This document shows, piece after piece, positions 42,586 to 51,727 of a DNA stretch of 64,000 bases (positions within the stretch are counted from its first letter, which is position 1; every line of letters starts with the position of its first letter). This stretch comes from Streptomyces sp. R302 (GTDB lineage Bacteria; Actinomycetota; Actinomycetes; Streptomycetales; Streptomycetaceae). The position numbers and the translations under genes are program-made. The stretch is taken from NCBI RefSeq assembly GCF_012927245.1, contig NZ_JABBGE010000004.1, forward strand, positions 434,001 through 498,000, written 5' to 3'. Below the pieces are notes generated by a model. That model was not told where the DNA came from and did not search any database. It worked only from the letters and a program-made list of their open reading frames with translations.

Positions 42586-43110
42586 TTACTTCTCCGACTT
42601 CTTGGAAGGCTCGATGAGCTCGGGGCGGCCGGGCTGCTCGCCGCCGCGCGCGTCGATGTACTCGGCGGTCGGGACCATCACCTTGCGGCGGAAGACGCAG
42701 ACGAGGGTGCCGTCCTGCTTGTAGCCCTTGGTCTCGACGTGGACGATGCCGCGGTCGGTCTTCGACTTCGACGGGGTCTTGTCGAGGACCGTGGTCTCGC
42801 CGTAGATGGTGTCGCCGTGGAAGGTCGGCGCCACGTGCCGCAGCGACTCGATCTCCAGGTTGGCGATGGCCTTGCCGGAGACGTCCGGCACGGACATGCC
42901 GAGCAGCAGCGAGTAGATGTAGTTGCCGACCACCACGTTCCGCTTGAAGTCGGTCGTGTTCTCCGCGTAGTTCACGTCCATGTGCAGCGGGTGGTGGTTC
43001 ATGGTGAGGAGGCAGAAGAGGTGGTCGTCGTACTCGGTGACCGTCTTCCCGGGCCAGTGCTTGTAGACCGCCCCGACCTCGAACTCCTCGTAGGTGCGTC
43101 CGAACTGCAT
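42586..43110 (-). CDS. mch: MaoC-type dehydratase, probable mesaconyl-CoA hydratase
   Basis: 174 residues with the hot-dog fold: FGRTYEEFEVGAVYKHWPGKTVTEYDDHLF and the hydratase stretch LTMNHHPLHMDVNYAENT, in which the D/H pair is catalytic (parts quoted: YDDHLFCLLTMNHHPLHMD). It would add water to mesaconyl-CoA to give beta-methylmalyl-CoA, the substrate of the lyase encoded just upstream. Three-nucleotide gaps separate it from both neighbours. Confidence 0.87.
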   Translation of the reverse strand: MQFGRTYEEFEVGAVYKHWPGKTVTEYDDHLFCLLTMNHHPLHMDVNYAENTTDFKRNVVVGNYIYSLLLGMSVPDVSGKAIANLEIESLRHVAPTFHGDTIYGETTVLDKTPSKSKTDRGIVHVETKGYKQDGTLVCVFRRKVMVPTAEYIDARGGEQPGRPELIEPSKKSEK

Positions 43111-43113
43111 GGG

Positions 43114-44136
43114 TCAGGCCTCCGGGATCTCGAACTTGCTGGTGCGCTGCATGCCGGCGGCGCGGCCCTTGCCGGAGATGACCAGGGCCATCTTGCGGGA
43201 GGCCTCGTCGATCATCTCGTCGCCGAGCATCGCGGAGCCCTTCTTGCCGCCCGCCTCGGAGGTGTAGTAGTCGTACGCGTCGAGGATCAGCTCGGCGTGG
43301 TCGTAGTCCTCCTGCGAGGGCGAGAAGATCTCGTTCGCGGCGGCGACCTGGTCCGGGTGGAGCACCCACTTGCCGTCGAAGCCGAGGGCCGCGGCGCGCT
43401 GCGCGACCGCCTTGTACCCCTCCTGGTTGCGGATCTGGAGGTACGGGCCGTCGATCGCCTGGAGGTTGTTGGCGCGGGCCGCCATCAGGATGCTCATCAG
43501 GATGTGGTGGTACGCGTCCGCCGGGTAGCCGGGCGGCTGCTCGCCGACGACCAGGGACTTCATGTTGATGGAGGCCATGAAGTCGGCCGGGCCGAAGATG
43601 ATCGTCTCGACGCGCTGCGAGGCCTGCGCGATGGCGTTGACGTTGGTCAGGCCCTGGGCGTTCTCGATCTGCGCCTCGATGCCGATCTTGCCGACCTCGA
43701 AGCCCATGGTCTTCTCGATCTGGGTGAGCAGCAGGTCGAGGGCGACGATCTGCTGGGCGTCCTGGACCTTCGGCAGCATGATGCAGTCGAGGTTCTGGCC
43801 GGCGCCCTCGACGACGGTGACGACGTCGCGGTACGTCCAGTGGGTCGTCCAGTCGTTGACGCGGACCACGCGGGTCTTGCCGGTCCAGTCGCCCTCGTTG
43901 AGGAACTTGACGATGGTGTGCCGGGCCTCGGGCTTGGCCAGCGGGGCGCAGGCGTCCTCCAGGTCGAGGAAGACCTGGTCGGCGGCGAGACCCTGGGCCT
44001 TCTCCAGGAAGCGCGGGTTGGAGCCGGGCACCGCGAGACAGGAGCGGCGGGGGCGCAGCCGGTTCACAGAAGGGGCTGCGGCGTAGCCGCTTCCGGTAAG
44101 GGCGGAGGTGGGAGACGGGTGGGCGGTGCTGGTCAT
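43114..44136 (-). CDS. mcl: HpcH/HpaI-family CoA lyase, probable malyl/beta-methylmalyl-CoA lyase
   Basis: 340 residues. Motifs are RRSCLAVPGSNPRFLEKA, DQVFLDLEDACAP, the catalytic-site RVVRVND, IGIEAQIENAQGLTNV, FGPADFMASI and GKWVLHPDQVAAANEIF. It splits beta-methylmalyl-CoA into glyoxylate and propionyl-CoA. The ATG at 44136 overlaps the mutase stop as ATGA. Confidence 0.92.
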   Translation of the reverse strand: MTSTAHPSPTSALTGSGYAAAPSVNRLRPRRSCLAVPGSNPRFLEKAQGLAADQVFLDLEDACAPLAKPEARHTIVKFLNEGDWTGKTRVVRVNDWTTHWTYRDVVTVVEGAGQNLDCIMLPKVQDAQQIVALDLLLTQIEKTMGFEVGKIGIEAQIENAQGLTNVNAIAQASQRVETIIFGPADFMASINMKSLVVGEQPPGYPADAYHHILMSILMAARANNLQAIDGPYLQIRNQEGYKAVAQRAAALGFDGKWVLHPDQVAAANEIFSPSQEDYDHAELILDAYDYYTSEAGGKKGSAMLGDEMIDEASRKMALVISGKGRAAGMQRTSKFEIPEA

Positions 44137-46193
44137 GCGGGAACCTCCGTGCTTTCGAGGGGGTGGAGCTTGTTCGCTTTCCGGATCTCGTCGACGATAC
44201 GGCCGATGATCTCGGTGATGCCGAAGTCCTTCGGTGTGAAGACCGCCGCGACGCCCGCGCGGCGCAGTTCCTCGCCGTCGGCGTTCGGGATGATGCCGCC
44301 GACCACGACCGGGATGTCGGCGGCGCCGGCGTCCTTGAGGCGGTCGAGGACGTCGGGCACCAGCTGGGCGTGCGAGCCGGAGAGGATCGACAGGCCGACG
44401 GCGTGCACGTCCTCCTCCAGGGCGGCGTCCACGATCTGCTCGGGGGTGAGCCGGATGCCCTGGTAGACCACCTCGAACCCGGCGTCGCGGGCCCGCACCG
44501 CGATCTGCTCGGCGCCGTTGGAGTGCCCGTCCAGGCCCGGCTTGCCGACCAGGAAGCGGAGCTTGCCGATGCCCAGGTCCTCGGCGGTGCGGTCGACCTT
44601 GCGGCGGACCTCGGCCAGCGGCGAGCCGGACTCGGCCGGCACGGCGACCGGGGCGGAGGAGACGCCGGTGGGGGCGCGGTACTCGCCGAAGACCTCGCGC
44701 AGCGCCCCGGCCCACTCGCCGGTGGTGACGCCGGCGCGGGCGCACTCCAGGGTGGCCTCCATGAGGTTCTCGGTGCCCCGCGCCGCCGCCTTGAGCTGCT
44801 CCAGGGCCTGCTGGGTGGTCGGGAAGACGAACGGGTCGCCGCCGCCCTGGCGGTCCGTGGACTCCTGCCGCTCGGCGCGCCAGCGGGAGACGGCGCCGAC
44901 GACCTGGGCCTCGACGGCCGGGTCGACGGTCTGGATCGCGGTGTCCAGGTCCGCGGTGAGCGGGTTGGGCTCCGTCGTCTCGAAGACGTTCACGCCGACG
45001 ATCTTGTCCTGGCCGGACTCGATCCGGGCGCGCCGCTCGGCGTGCGAGGAGACCAGCTGGGCCTTGAGGTAGCCGGACTCGACGGCGGCCATCGCGCCGC
45101 CCATCTCCTGGATCCGGTCGATCTCGGCGAGGCACTCGGTGACGAGGGCGTCGACCTTGGCCTCGACGACGTGGGAGCCGGCGAAGATGTCCTCGTACTC
45201 CAGGAGGTCGGACTCGTGGGCGAGGACCTGCTGGATGCGCAGGGACCACTGCTGGTCCCAGGGCCGGGGGAGGCCCAGGGCCTCGTTCCAGGCCGGGAGC
45301 TGGACGGCGCGGGCCCGGGCGTCCTTGGAGAGGGTGACGGCCAGCATCTCCAGGACGATGCGCTGGACGTTGTTCTCCGGCTGGGCCTCGGTGAGGCCGA
45401 GCGAGTTGACCTGGACGCCGTAGCGGAAGCGCCGCTGCTTGGCGTCCCGGATGCCGTACCGCTCCAGCGTGATCTTGTCCCAGATGCGGCCGAAGGCGCG
45501 CATCTTGCACATCTCCTCGATGAAGCGGACGCCCGCGTTCACGAAGAAGGAGATGCGGGCGACGACCTCGCCGAACCGCTCCTCGGGCACCTGGCCCGAG
45601 TCGCGGACGGAGTCGAGGACCGCGATGGCGGTGGACATCGCGTACGAGATCTCCTGGACCGGAGTGGCCCCCGCCTCCTGCAGGTGGTAGCTGCAGATGT
45701 TGATCGGGTTCCACTTCGGGATGTTGTTGACCGTGTACGCGATCATGTCCGTCGTGAGGCGGAGCGAGGGGCCGGGCGGGAAGACGTGCGTCCCGCGCGA
45801 CAGGTACTCCTTCACGATGTCGTTCTGGGTGGTGCCCTGGAGCTTGGTGATGTCCGCACCCTGCTCCTCGGCCGCCACCTGGTAGAGCGCCAGGAGCCAC
45901 ATCGCCGTGGCGTTGATGGTCATCGAGGTGTTCATCTGCTCCAGGGGGATGTCCTGGAACAGCCGGCGCATGTCACCGAGGTGCGAGACCGGGACCCCGA
46001 CCCGGCCGACCTCGCCGCGGGCGAGGACGTGGTCCGGGTCGTAGCCCGTCTGGGTCGGCAGGTCGAAGGCGACCGACAGACCGGTCTGCCCCTTGGCGAG
46101 GTTGCGCCGGTACAGCTCGTTGGAGGCCTCGGCGGTCGAGTGACCGGCGTAGGTCCGCATGAGCCACGGCCGGTCCTTCTGGCGCTCAGTCAT
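44133..46193 (-). CDS. ecm: Ethylmalonyl-CoA mutase (B12-dependent, MeaA-like)
   Basis: 686 residues from ATG 46193. The catalytic domain starts RPWLMRTYAGHSTAEASNEL and has GLSVAFDLPTQTGYDPDH; unlike methylmalonyl-CoA mutase it carries both domains in a shorter chain. The cobalamin-binding domain near the end has GLDGHSNGAEQIA (D-x-H-x-x-G) and SILSGSHAQLVPDV and VVVGGIIP. It converts ethylmalonyl-CoA to methylsuccinyl-CoA. It lies 14 nt after ccr, which makes its substrate. Confidence 0.94.
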   Translation of the reverse strand: MTERQKDRPWLMRTYAGHSTAEASNELYRRNLAKGQTGLSVAFDLPTQTGYDPDHVLARGEVGRVGVPVSHLGDMRRLFQDIPLEQMNTSMTINATAMWLLALYQVAAEEQGADITKLQGTTQNDIVKEYLSRGTHVFPPGPSLRLTTDMIAYTVNNIPKWNPINICSYHLQEAGATPVQEISYAMSTAIAVLDSVRDSGQVPEERFGEVVARISFFVNAGVRFIEEMCKMRAFGRIWDKITLERYGIRDAKQRRFRYGVQVNSLGLTEAQPENNVQRIVLEMLAVTLSKDARARAVQLPAWNEALGLPRPWDQQWSLRIQQVLAHESDLLEYEDIFAGSHVVEAKVDALVTECLAEIDRIQEMGGAMAAVESGYLKAQLVSSHAERRARIESGQDKIVGVNVFETTEPNPLTADLDTAIQTVDPAVEAQVVGAVSRWRAERQESTDRQGGGDPFVFPTTQQALEQLKAAARGTENLMEATLECARAGVTTGEWAGALREVFGEYRAPTGVSSAPVAVPAESGSPLAEVRRKVDRTAEDLGIGKLRFLVGKPGLDGHSNGAEQIAVRARDAGFEVVYQGIRLTPEQIVDAALEEDVHAVGLSILSGSHAQLVPDVLDRLKDAGAADIPVVVGGIIPNADGEELRRAGVAAVFTPKDFGITEIIGRIVDEIRKANKLHPLESTEVPA

Positions 46194-46207
46194 GTACGGT
46201 CCCCGGC

Positions 46208-47545
46208 TCAGATGTTGCGGAAGCGGTTGATGGCGTCGATGTGCTTGGCCCGCAGCTCCTCGTCGCGGACGCCGAGGCCCTCCGCGGGCGCGAGCGCGAG
46301 GACGCCGACCTTGCCCTGGTGCAGGTTGCGGTGGACGTCGTACGCGGCCTGGCCGGTCTGCTCCAGGGTGTACGTCTTCGAGAGGGTGGGGTGGATCTTG
46401 CCCTTGGCGATCAGGCGGTTGGCCTCCCACGCCTCGCGGTAGTTGGCGAAGTGCGAGCCGATGATCCGCTTCAGCGACATCCACAGGTAGCGGTTGTCGT
46501 ACTCGTGCATGTAGCCCGAGGTCGAGGCGCAGGTGGTGATCGTGCCGCCCTTGCGGGTCACGTAGACGGAGGCGCCGAAGGTCTCGCGGCCGGGGTGCTC
46601 GAAGACGATGTCGATGTCCTCGCCGCCGGTGAACTCGCGGATCTTGGAGCCGAACCGCTTCCACTCGCGCGGGTCCTGGGTCCGCTCGTCCTTCCAGAAC
46701 CTGTAGCCCTCGGCGTTGCGGTCGATGACCGCCTCGGCGCCCATGGACCGGCAGATGTCGGCCTTCTCGGGGGAGGAGACGACACAGATCGGGTTGGCGC
46801 CGCCGGCCAGGGCGAACTGGGTGGCGTAGGAGCCGAGGCCGCCGGAGGCGCCCCAGATGAGGACGTTGTCGCCCTGCTTCATGCCGGCGCCGTTGCGGGA
46901 GACCAGCTGGCGGTAGGCGGTGGAGTTGACGAGTCCGGGAGCTGCCGCCTCCTCCCAGCTGAGGTGCTTCGGCTTCGGCATCAGCTGGTTGGACTTCACA
47001 AGTGCGAGCTCTGCCAGGCCGCCGAAGTTGGTCTCGAAGCCCCAGATCCGCTGCTCGGGGTCGAGCATCGTGTCGTTGTGGCCGTCGGAGGACTCCAGCT
47101 CGACCGAGAGGCAGTGCGCGACGACCTCGTCGCCCGGGTTCCAGGCGTTGACGCCCGGGCCGGTGCGCAGCACGACGCCCGAGAGGTCGGAGCCGATGAT
47201 GTGGTACGGCAGGTCGTGGCGCTTGGTCAGCTCGGAGAGGCGGCCGTAGCGCTCCAGGAAGCCGAAGGTGGAGAGCGGCTCGAAGATCGAGGTCCAGACC
47301 GAGTTGTAGTTCACGGAGCTGGCCATGACGGCGACGAGCGCCTCGCCGGGTCCGAGCTCGGGGATCGGGACCTGGTCGAGGTGGAGCGACTTGCGGGGGT
47401 CCTTGTCGCGGCTGGCGAGGCCGGCGAACATCTCCGTCTCGTCCTTGTGGACGGTGACGGCCCGGTACGACTCGGGGAGCTTGATGTTCGCGAAGTCGGT
47501 GGACGTGGAGTCCGGCGACTGGATCGCGTCCAGGATTTCCTTCAC
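46208..47545 (-). CDS. ccr: Crotonyl-CoA carboxylase/reductase
   Basis: 445 residues. It is a zinc-free medium-chain dehydrogenase with NADPH site WGASGGLGSYATQFALAGG. Family stretches are SSVNYNSVWTSIFEP, DLPYHIIGSDLSGVVL and WGFETNFGG, which contains the Phe-Glu pair of the CO2 pocket. It makes ethylmalonyl-CoA from crotonyl-CoA, CO2 and NADPH; the product also feeds polyketide synthesis. First gene of the five-gene operon, with a clear promoter at 47773-47801 and a leader of about 220 nt. Confidence 0.96.
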   Translation of the reverse strand: MKEILDAIQSPDSTSTDFANIKLPESYRAVTVHKDETEMFAGLASRDKDPRKSLHLDQVPIPELGPGEALVAVMASSVNYNSVWTSIFEPLSTFGFLERYGRLSELTKRHDLPYHIIGSDLSGVVLRTGPGVNAWNPGDEVVAHCLSVELESSDGHNDTMLDPEQRIWGFETNFGGLAELALVKSNQLMPKPKHLSWEEAAAPGLVNSTAYRQLVSRNGAGMKQGDNVLIWGASGGLGSYATQFALAGGANPICVVSSPEKADICRSMGAEAVIDRNAEGYRFWKDERTQDPREWKRFGSKIREFTGGEDIDIVFEHPGRETFGASVYVTRKGGTITTCASTSGYMHEYDNRYLWMSLKRIIGSHFANYREAWEANRLIAKGKIHPTLSKTYTLEQTGQAAYDVHRNLHQGKVGVLALAPAEGLGVRDEELRAKHIDAINRFRNI

Positions 47546-47772
47546 GGTGTGCCTCCGGCGGAGAGCGTCCGGGGCGCGGACGCCTGAGGGTTACGTCGGG
47601 GAGTGCTGCTGCTGTGGAGGTGTGCCGTCGGTTCGGCTCGGGTGGTGCTGTGGCGGCGCCCGGTGGGGCGCGAGGGTTGCCTGTGACGCAGGCGTCCGGG
47701 CGCACGGCCGTGAGGCTGTGGGGACAGCCGGAGCACGGGCTTTCCCGACGCTCCGGATACCCGGACGAGATC

Positions 47773-47801
47773 AACGTATGGCACGCCGTGTCACGTGACA
47801 A
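47773..47801 (-). promoter_or_regulatory. Vegetative promoter of the ccr operon
   Basis: On the minus strand TTGTCA (47796-47801) and TACGTT (47773-47778) are separated by exactly 17 nt, matching the TTGACN/TAnnnT consensus. Confidence 0.65.
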
Positions 47802-47815
47802 GGCACTGCGTGCCA
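47779..47815. promoter_or_regulatory. Nested inverted repeats over the ccr promoter
   Basis: TGGCACGC (47779-47786) and GCGTGCCA (47808-47815) are perfect inverted arms. The 10-bp palindrome GTCACGTGAC (47790-47799) lies between them. Together they cover the spacer and -35, a position typical for a repressor site. The nearby TetR protein is a natural candidate. Confidence 0.55.
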
Positions 47816-47907
47816 ACAATTTCTCTCAGATGCGAAAAGGTGCTCACGGATGAGCGATGATCGATCGAACGGGCCTCTGATGGGGCTCTGAGCTGCGGGA
47901 ACGCGAA

Positions 47908-47941
47908 GAGGGCCGCCCCCGGGAATCCGGGGGCGGCCCTC
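47908..47941 (-). terminator. Terminator of the TetR gene
   Basis: A 15-bp perfect stem (47908-47922 with 47927-47941) with a GAAT loop, 35 nt beyond the TetR stop. Confidence 0.85.
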
Positions 47942-47976
47942 CTGTCGGACCTTCGAAGGTGCGGGAGAAGCGGGTC

Positions 47977-48819
47977 TCAGCCCTTCGTGAGTGCCTGCTG
48001 GATGGTCCGCATGACCTCGTCGAGCGGAGCGTCGGTACGGGCCACGGCGACCACCACGTCACCCGAGGCGGAGACCCGTGCCGCCGGAGCCTCCCGCGGC
48101 GGCTGGACGGCCTGCCGGTCGGTCTGCGAGGAGGGGGCCGGACGGCCCGCGCCTATGCCCGAGCCGAAGGTCTCCCGGACGATCGCGAAGGCGTGGTCCA
48201 GCTGGGACTCCACGTCCCCCTGGCCGCCCGCCCGCAGCCACCGCCGCAGCACGTGGTTGTGGGCGGTGACCACCGCCGAGGCCGCCACCTCGGCCAGCAG
48301 CGGGTCGTCGTTGCCGTCGTGGTGGTCCCGCTCGTCGAAGTGGCCCAGCAGATAGCGGGTGAAGAGCCGCTCGTACCGGGCCACCGAGGCGATCTCGCGC
48401 TCCCGCAGCGTCGGCACCTCACGGGTCAGCCGGTAGCGGGCCACGGAGATCGCGGGCGCGCCCGCGTACATCTTCATGACCTCCTTGATGCCCCGGCACA
48501 CCGTGTCGAGCGGGTGCTCGTGCGGCGGCGCCGCGTTCAGCACCGCCTCCGCCCGGACCAGCGTGTCGTCGTGGTCCGGGAAGATCGCCTCCTCCTTGGA
48601 CCGGAAGTGGCGGAAGAAGGTCCGCCGGGCCACCCCGGCCGCCGCCGCGATCTCGTCGACGGTGGTGGCCTCGTACCCCTTCGTCGCGAAGAGCTCCATC
48701 GCGGCGGCCGCCAGCTCCCGCCGCATCTTCAGCCGCTGCGCGGCGGCACGGGTCCCCGCCGCGCTCTCCTGAGCGTCGGACGAAGAGGTGGCACGGGGTG
48801 TCTTCACGGCCTTGGGCAT
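47977..48819 (-). CDS. TetR-family transcriptional regulator
   Basis: 280 residues from ATG 48819 (MPKAVKTPRATSSSDAQESA). The helix-turn-helix is ELFATKGYEATTVDEIAAAAGVARRTFFRHFRSKEEAI, about residues 40-78 (quoted in parts: YEATTVDEIAAAAGV). The ligand-binding part is followed by a Pro/Gln-rich stretch and an extra C-terminal segment (ARVSASGDVVVAVARTDAPL). ATG 48837 is a possible earlier start. It lies between the ccr operon and the 3-hydroxyacyl-CoA dehydrogenase gene, both of the same pathway, which it probably controls. Confidence 0.9.
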   Translation of the reverse strand: MPKAVKTPRATSSSDAQESAAGTRAAAQRLKMRRELAAAAMELFATKGYEATTVDEIAAAAGVARRTFFRHFRSKEEAIFPDHDDTLVRAEAVLNAAPPHEHPLDTVCRGIKEVMKMYAGAPAISVARYRLTREVPTLREREIASVARYERLFTRYLLGHFDERDHHDGNDDPLLAEVAASAVVTAHNHVLRRWLRAGGQGDVESQLDHAFAIVRETFGSGIGAGRPAPSSQTDRQAVQPPREAPAARVSASGDVVVAVARTDAPLDEVMRTIQQALTKG

Positions 48820-48919
48820 GACCCGAACGTACTGCATCCGTGCAGGAAGACGCGCCTGCGGGGGCGGACCGCCGGAGGGCTCCAGGAGCCCTCCCCACCC
48901 CCGTCGCGGCTCGACGGGC

Positions 48920-50701
48920 TCAGCGCCGGGCATATTCGCGGAAGCCGCGCCCCGTCTTGCGGCCCAGGCAGCCGGCCGCCACCAGGTGCTCCAGGAGCGG
49001 CGCCGGGGCCAGGCCCGGGTCGCGGAACTCGCGGTGCAGCACCTTCTCGATCGCCAGCGAGACGTCCAGGCCGACCACGTCGAGCAGCTCGAACGGGCCC
49101 ATCGGGTAGCCGCCGCCCAGCTTCATCGCGGTGTCGATGTCGTCCAGCGTCGCGTAGTGCTCCTGGACCATCTTGACCGCGTTGTTCAGGTACGGGAACA
49201 GCAGTGCGTTCACGATGAAGCCGGCCCGGTCGCCGCAGTCCACGCCGTGCTTCTTGATCTTCGCGGTGACCTCGCGGACGGTGGTGTGCACGTCGTCGGC
49301 GGTCAGGACCGTACGGACGATCTCGACCAGCTTCATCGCCGGCGCCGGGTTGAAGAAGTGCATGCCGATGACGTCCTGCGGGCGGCTCGTCGCCTTGGCG
49401 CAGGCCACGACCGGCAGCGAGGAGGTGGTGGTGGCGAGCACCGCGCCCGGCTTGCAGATCTTGTCGAGTCGGCCGAACAGCTCCTGCTTGACCGCCAGGT
49501 CCTCGGCGACCGCCTCGACCGCCAGGTCGACCTCGGCGAAGGCGTCGAGCGAACCGGCCGGGGCGATCCGGGCCAGCGTCTCCTCGCGGGCCTCCTCGGT
49601 CATCCGGCCCTTGGCCACGGACCGGGCCAGCGACTTGCCGATGTACGCCTTGGCCGCGTCCGCCTTCTCCTGCGAGCGGGCGGCGAGGACGACGTCGTAC
49701 CCGGCCTTGGCGAAGACCTCGGCGATGCCGGAGGCCATCGTGCCCGAGCCGGCCACGCCCACCGAGCGGACCTCGCGGCCCGTGCCCCCGGTGCCCGCGG
49801 CCGCCGGGGTCAGCGCGTCGGCGACCTTCTCGGCCGCGCCGGGCGCCGCGTAGGTGTAGAAGCCGCGGCCCGCCTTGCGGCCGGTGAGGCCGGCCTCGGA
49901 GAGCTGCTTCAGGATCGGCGCGGGGGCGTGCAGCCGGTCGTGGGAGGCCTGGTACATGGCGTCCAGGACGGTACGGGCGGTGTCGATGCCCACCAGGTCG
50001 AGCAGTTCGAGCGGGCCCATCGGCAGGCCGCAGCCCAGCTTCATGGCCGCGTCGATGTCCTCGCGGGAGGCGTAGCGGGCCTCGTACATGGCCGCGGCCT
50101 GGTTGAGGTAGCCGAAGAGCAGCCCGTCCGCGACGAAGCCCGCCCGGTCGCCGACCGCCACCGGCTCCTTGCCGAGGTCCACGGCGAGCCGGGTGACCGC
50201 CTCCACGGCCCGGGGGTCGGTCAGCACCGAGGAGACCACCTCGACCAGCTTCATCGCCTGGACCGGCGCGAAGAAGTGCAGACCGAGGACGCGCTCCGGG
50301 TGGGCGGAGTCGGCGGCGAGCCGGGTCACCGAGAGGGCGTTGGTGCCGGTGGCGAGGATGGCGTCCGGCCGGACGATCCCGTCGAGCGCCCGGAAGACCT
50401 CCTGCTTGGTCTCGTACGTCTCCGGGACCACCTCGATGACGAGGTCGGCCGCGGCGGCGGCCTGGAGGTCCGAGTAGACCCGGAAGCGCGCCAGCGCGTC
50501 CTGCCGCTCGTCCTCGGTGATGCGCTCACGGGCCACGGCGCGGGCCGTGGACGCCTCCAGGGCGGCGACGGCACGGGCGGCCGCGGACTCGCTGACGTCG
50601 ATGCCGACGACCTCACGGCCGGCCCGGACGAGGACGTCGGCGATACCGGTGCCCATGGTGCCGAGACCGACGACGGCGATGGTGGAGAGAGGGGTGTCCA
50701 T
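48920..50701 (-). CDS. Double-domain 3-hydroxyacyl-CoA (3-hydroxybutyryl-CoA) dehydrogenase
   Basis: 593 residues made of two homologous halves. Each has its own NAD fold (STIAVVGLGTMGTGIADVLV near 5; VRSVGVAGSGTMASGIAEVF near 305), a catalytic His-Phe-Phe (GLHFFAPVQAMKLVEVV; GMHFFNPAPAMKLVEIV) and a DLVGID/DVVGLD C-domain. Both halves keep the catalytic motifs, so both may be active. It would reduce acetoacetyl-CoA to 3-hydroxybutyryl-CoA, or the reverse, and so feed crotonyl-CoA to ccr. Confidence 0.92.
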   Translation of the reverse strand: MDTPLSTIAVVGLGTMGTGIADVLVRAGREVVGIDVSESAAARAVAALEASTARAVARERITEDERQDALARFRVYSDLQAAAAADLVIEVVPETYETKQEVFRALDGIVRPDAILATGTNALSVTRLAADSAHPERVLGLHFFAPVQAMKLVEVVSSVLTDPRAVEAVTRLAVDLGKEPVAVGDRAGFVADGLLFGYLNQAAAMYEARYASREDIDAAMKLGCGLPMGPLELLDLVGIDTARTVLDAMYQASHDRLHAPAPILKQLSEAGLTGRKAGRGFYTYAAPGAAEKVADALTPAAAGTGGTGREVRSVGVAGSGTMASGIAEVFAKAGYDVVLAARSQEKADAAKAYIGKSLARSVAKGRMTEEAREETLARIAPAGSLDAFAEVDLAVEAVAEDLAVKQELFGRLDKICKPGAVLATTTSSLPVVACAKATSRPQDVIGMHFFNPAPAMKLVEIVRTVLTADDVHTTVREVTAKIKKHGVDCGDRAGFIVNALLFPYLNNAVKMVQEHYATLDDIDTAMKLGGGYPMGPFELLDVVGLDVSLAIEKVLHREFRDPGLAPAPLLEHLVAAGCLGRKTGRGFREYARR

Positions 50702-51093
50702 CAGGGGACTCCTGAGAGGAAGAGTGACGACTGAAGGCGGTGCGCGCGCACGGAGAAAAGGGGCGCGGGAAATACCGGGGAACGCGGCCGGCCGCACGGA
50801 GGGCGGCGCCACGGGGGGTACGGAGACGGCTCCGCGGTGTGTCCGGGGATGCGGCCCCGGCGCACACGACGGCGAGGGCCTTGAGGGAAAATAAGGAAGG
50901 GAGGACGCGGTCTCTGTCCCTGAACCACGTCGCGAACTGCCGAACCGACCAGCGCTCACCACGGCTGCGTCACCAGGCCGCGGCGAGAAGTGCGGGGGTT
51001 CCCCGCTCACTTGAGATTAACCGGCGGGTAACGAGCGCGCCAGTCCTGGGAAGTCGGGAAAATGTGATGTGGATCGCGGATAGCCTCGGATTC
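50702..51093. other. 392-bp divergent intergenic region
   Basis: No gene recognised. It includes an unusually A-rich patch for this genome (GAAAATAAGGAAGG at about 50887-50900) and TTGAGATTAACC near 51012. It must carry the promoters of the dehydrogenase (minus) and the HEAT-repeat gene (plus). Confidence 0.5.
51081..51086 (+). promoter_or_regulatory. -10 element (TAGCCT) of a probable leaderless transcript
   Basis: TAGCCT ends 7 nt before ATG 51094, the spacing usual for leaderless actinobacterial mRNAs. There is no ribosome binding site before this ATG. It supports ATG 51094 over the in-frame ATG 51067, which lies upstream of the -10. Confidence 0.5.
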
Positions 51094-51711
51094 ATGGAAA
51101 TCGCCGAGGGAATCTCCGATGATCCCGAATTCTGCTCGATGATCGATCGATTGGGCGACGAGATCGAGAACGAAGAGGGAGCCCTTCCCCCCGCATTCGG
51201 AGAACTCGCCCGCACCACCGACCCCGAGGAACTCCACCGGCTCCTCACCGCGCCGGGGCAGCCGCTCTGGGCCCGCGAGATCGCCGCCTACCGGCTCGGC
51301 ACGGCCGGCGACCCCCGCGCCTTCGAGGCCCTCGTCCTCCTCCTCAACCACCGGGACCCCGAGCGCTGCGTCACCGCCGCCCACGCCCTCGCCCGGCTCG
51401 GCGACCCGCGCACCGCCCGCGCCGCCGCCGCCCTCGCCACCAACGAACTCCGCGCCGCCTACGCCCTCCTGCCGGTCCGGCTCCTCGCCGACCTGCGCGC
51501 CCCGGAGTCCGTCCCCGCCCTCGTCGCCGTCCTGGAGCGCCGCCTCGTGGCCGGCGACCCCCACTGGCGGGTCGGCCTCGCCTGCGTCGAGGGCCTCGGC
51601 ACCCTCGGCGACCCGGCCGCCAGGGACGTCCTCGAAGCCGCCCTCCCGCACCCCCGCCTGGGCCGCGCCGCCGAACGCTCCCTGACCCTCCTCGGCGGCC
51701 CGGCCGTCTGA
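51094..51711 (+). CDS. HEAT-repeat protein
   Basis: 205 residues from ATG 51094 (MEIAEGISDDPEFCSMIDRL). After an acidic N-terminus, repeated helical pairs of about 30 residues follow (AREIAAYRLGTAGDPRAFEALVLLL; RCVTAAHALARLGDPRTARAAAAL; VGLACVEGLGTLGDPAARDVLEAAL, each with the G-D-P turn). HEAT repeats bind other proteins. No enzyme domain is present; similar genes are sometimes mislabelled adenylosuccinate lyase. The partner is unknown. Confidence 0.82.
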   Translation: MEIAEGISDDPEFCSMIDRLGDEIENEEGALPPAFGELARTTDPEELHRLLTAPGQPLWAREIAAYRLGTAGDPRAFEALVLLLNHRDPERCVTAAHALARLGDPRTARAAAALATNELRAAYALLPVRLLADLRAPESVPALVAVLERRLVAGDPHWRVGLACVEGLGTLGDPAARDVLEAALPHPRLGRAAERSLTLLGGPAV

Positions 51712-51727
51712 CCGACCGCCGCCCGCG

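Larger units (their letters stand above)
47546..47976. other. Non-coding region between ccr and the TetR gene
   Basis: 431 bp. It holds the long 5' leader and promoter of the ccr operon and, at the far side, the terminator of the TetR gene. No convincing small gene. The leader between the predicted start of transcription (near 47766) and ccr is about 220 nt and could carry a regulatory RNA, but I recognise no riboswitch. Confidence 0.6.

Noticed and set aside
47614..47853. Small plus-strand frame upstream of ccr
   Set aside because: It crosses the promoter and inverted repeats of the ccr operon, and has no ribosome binding site or coding bias.
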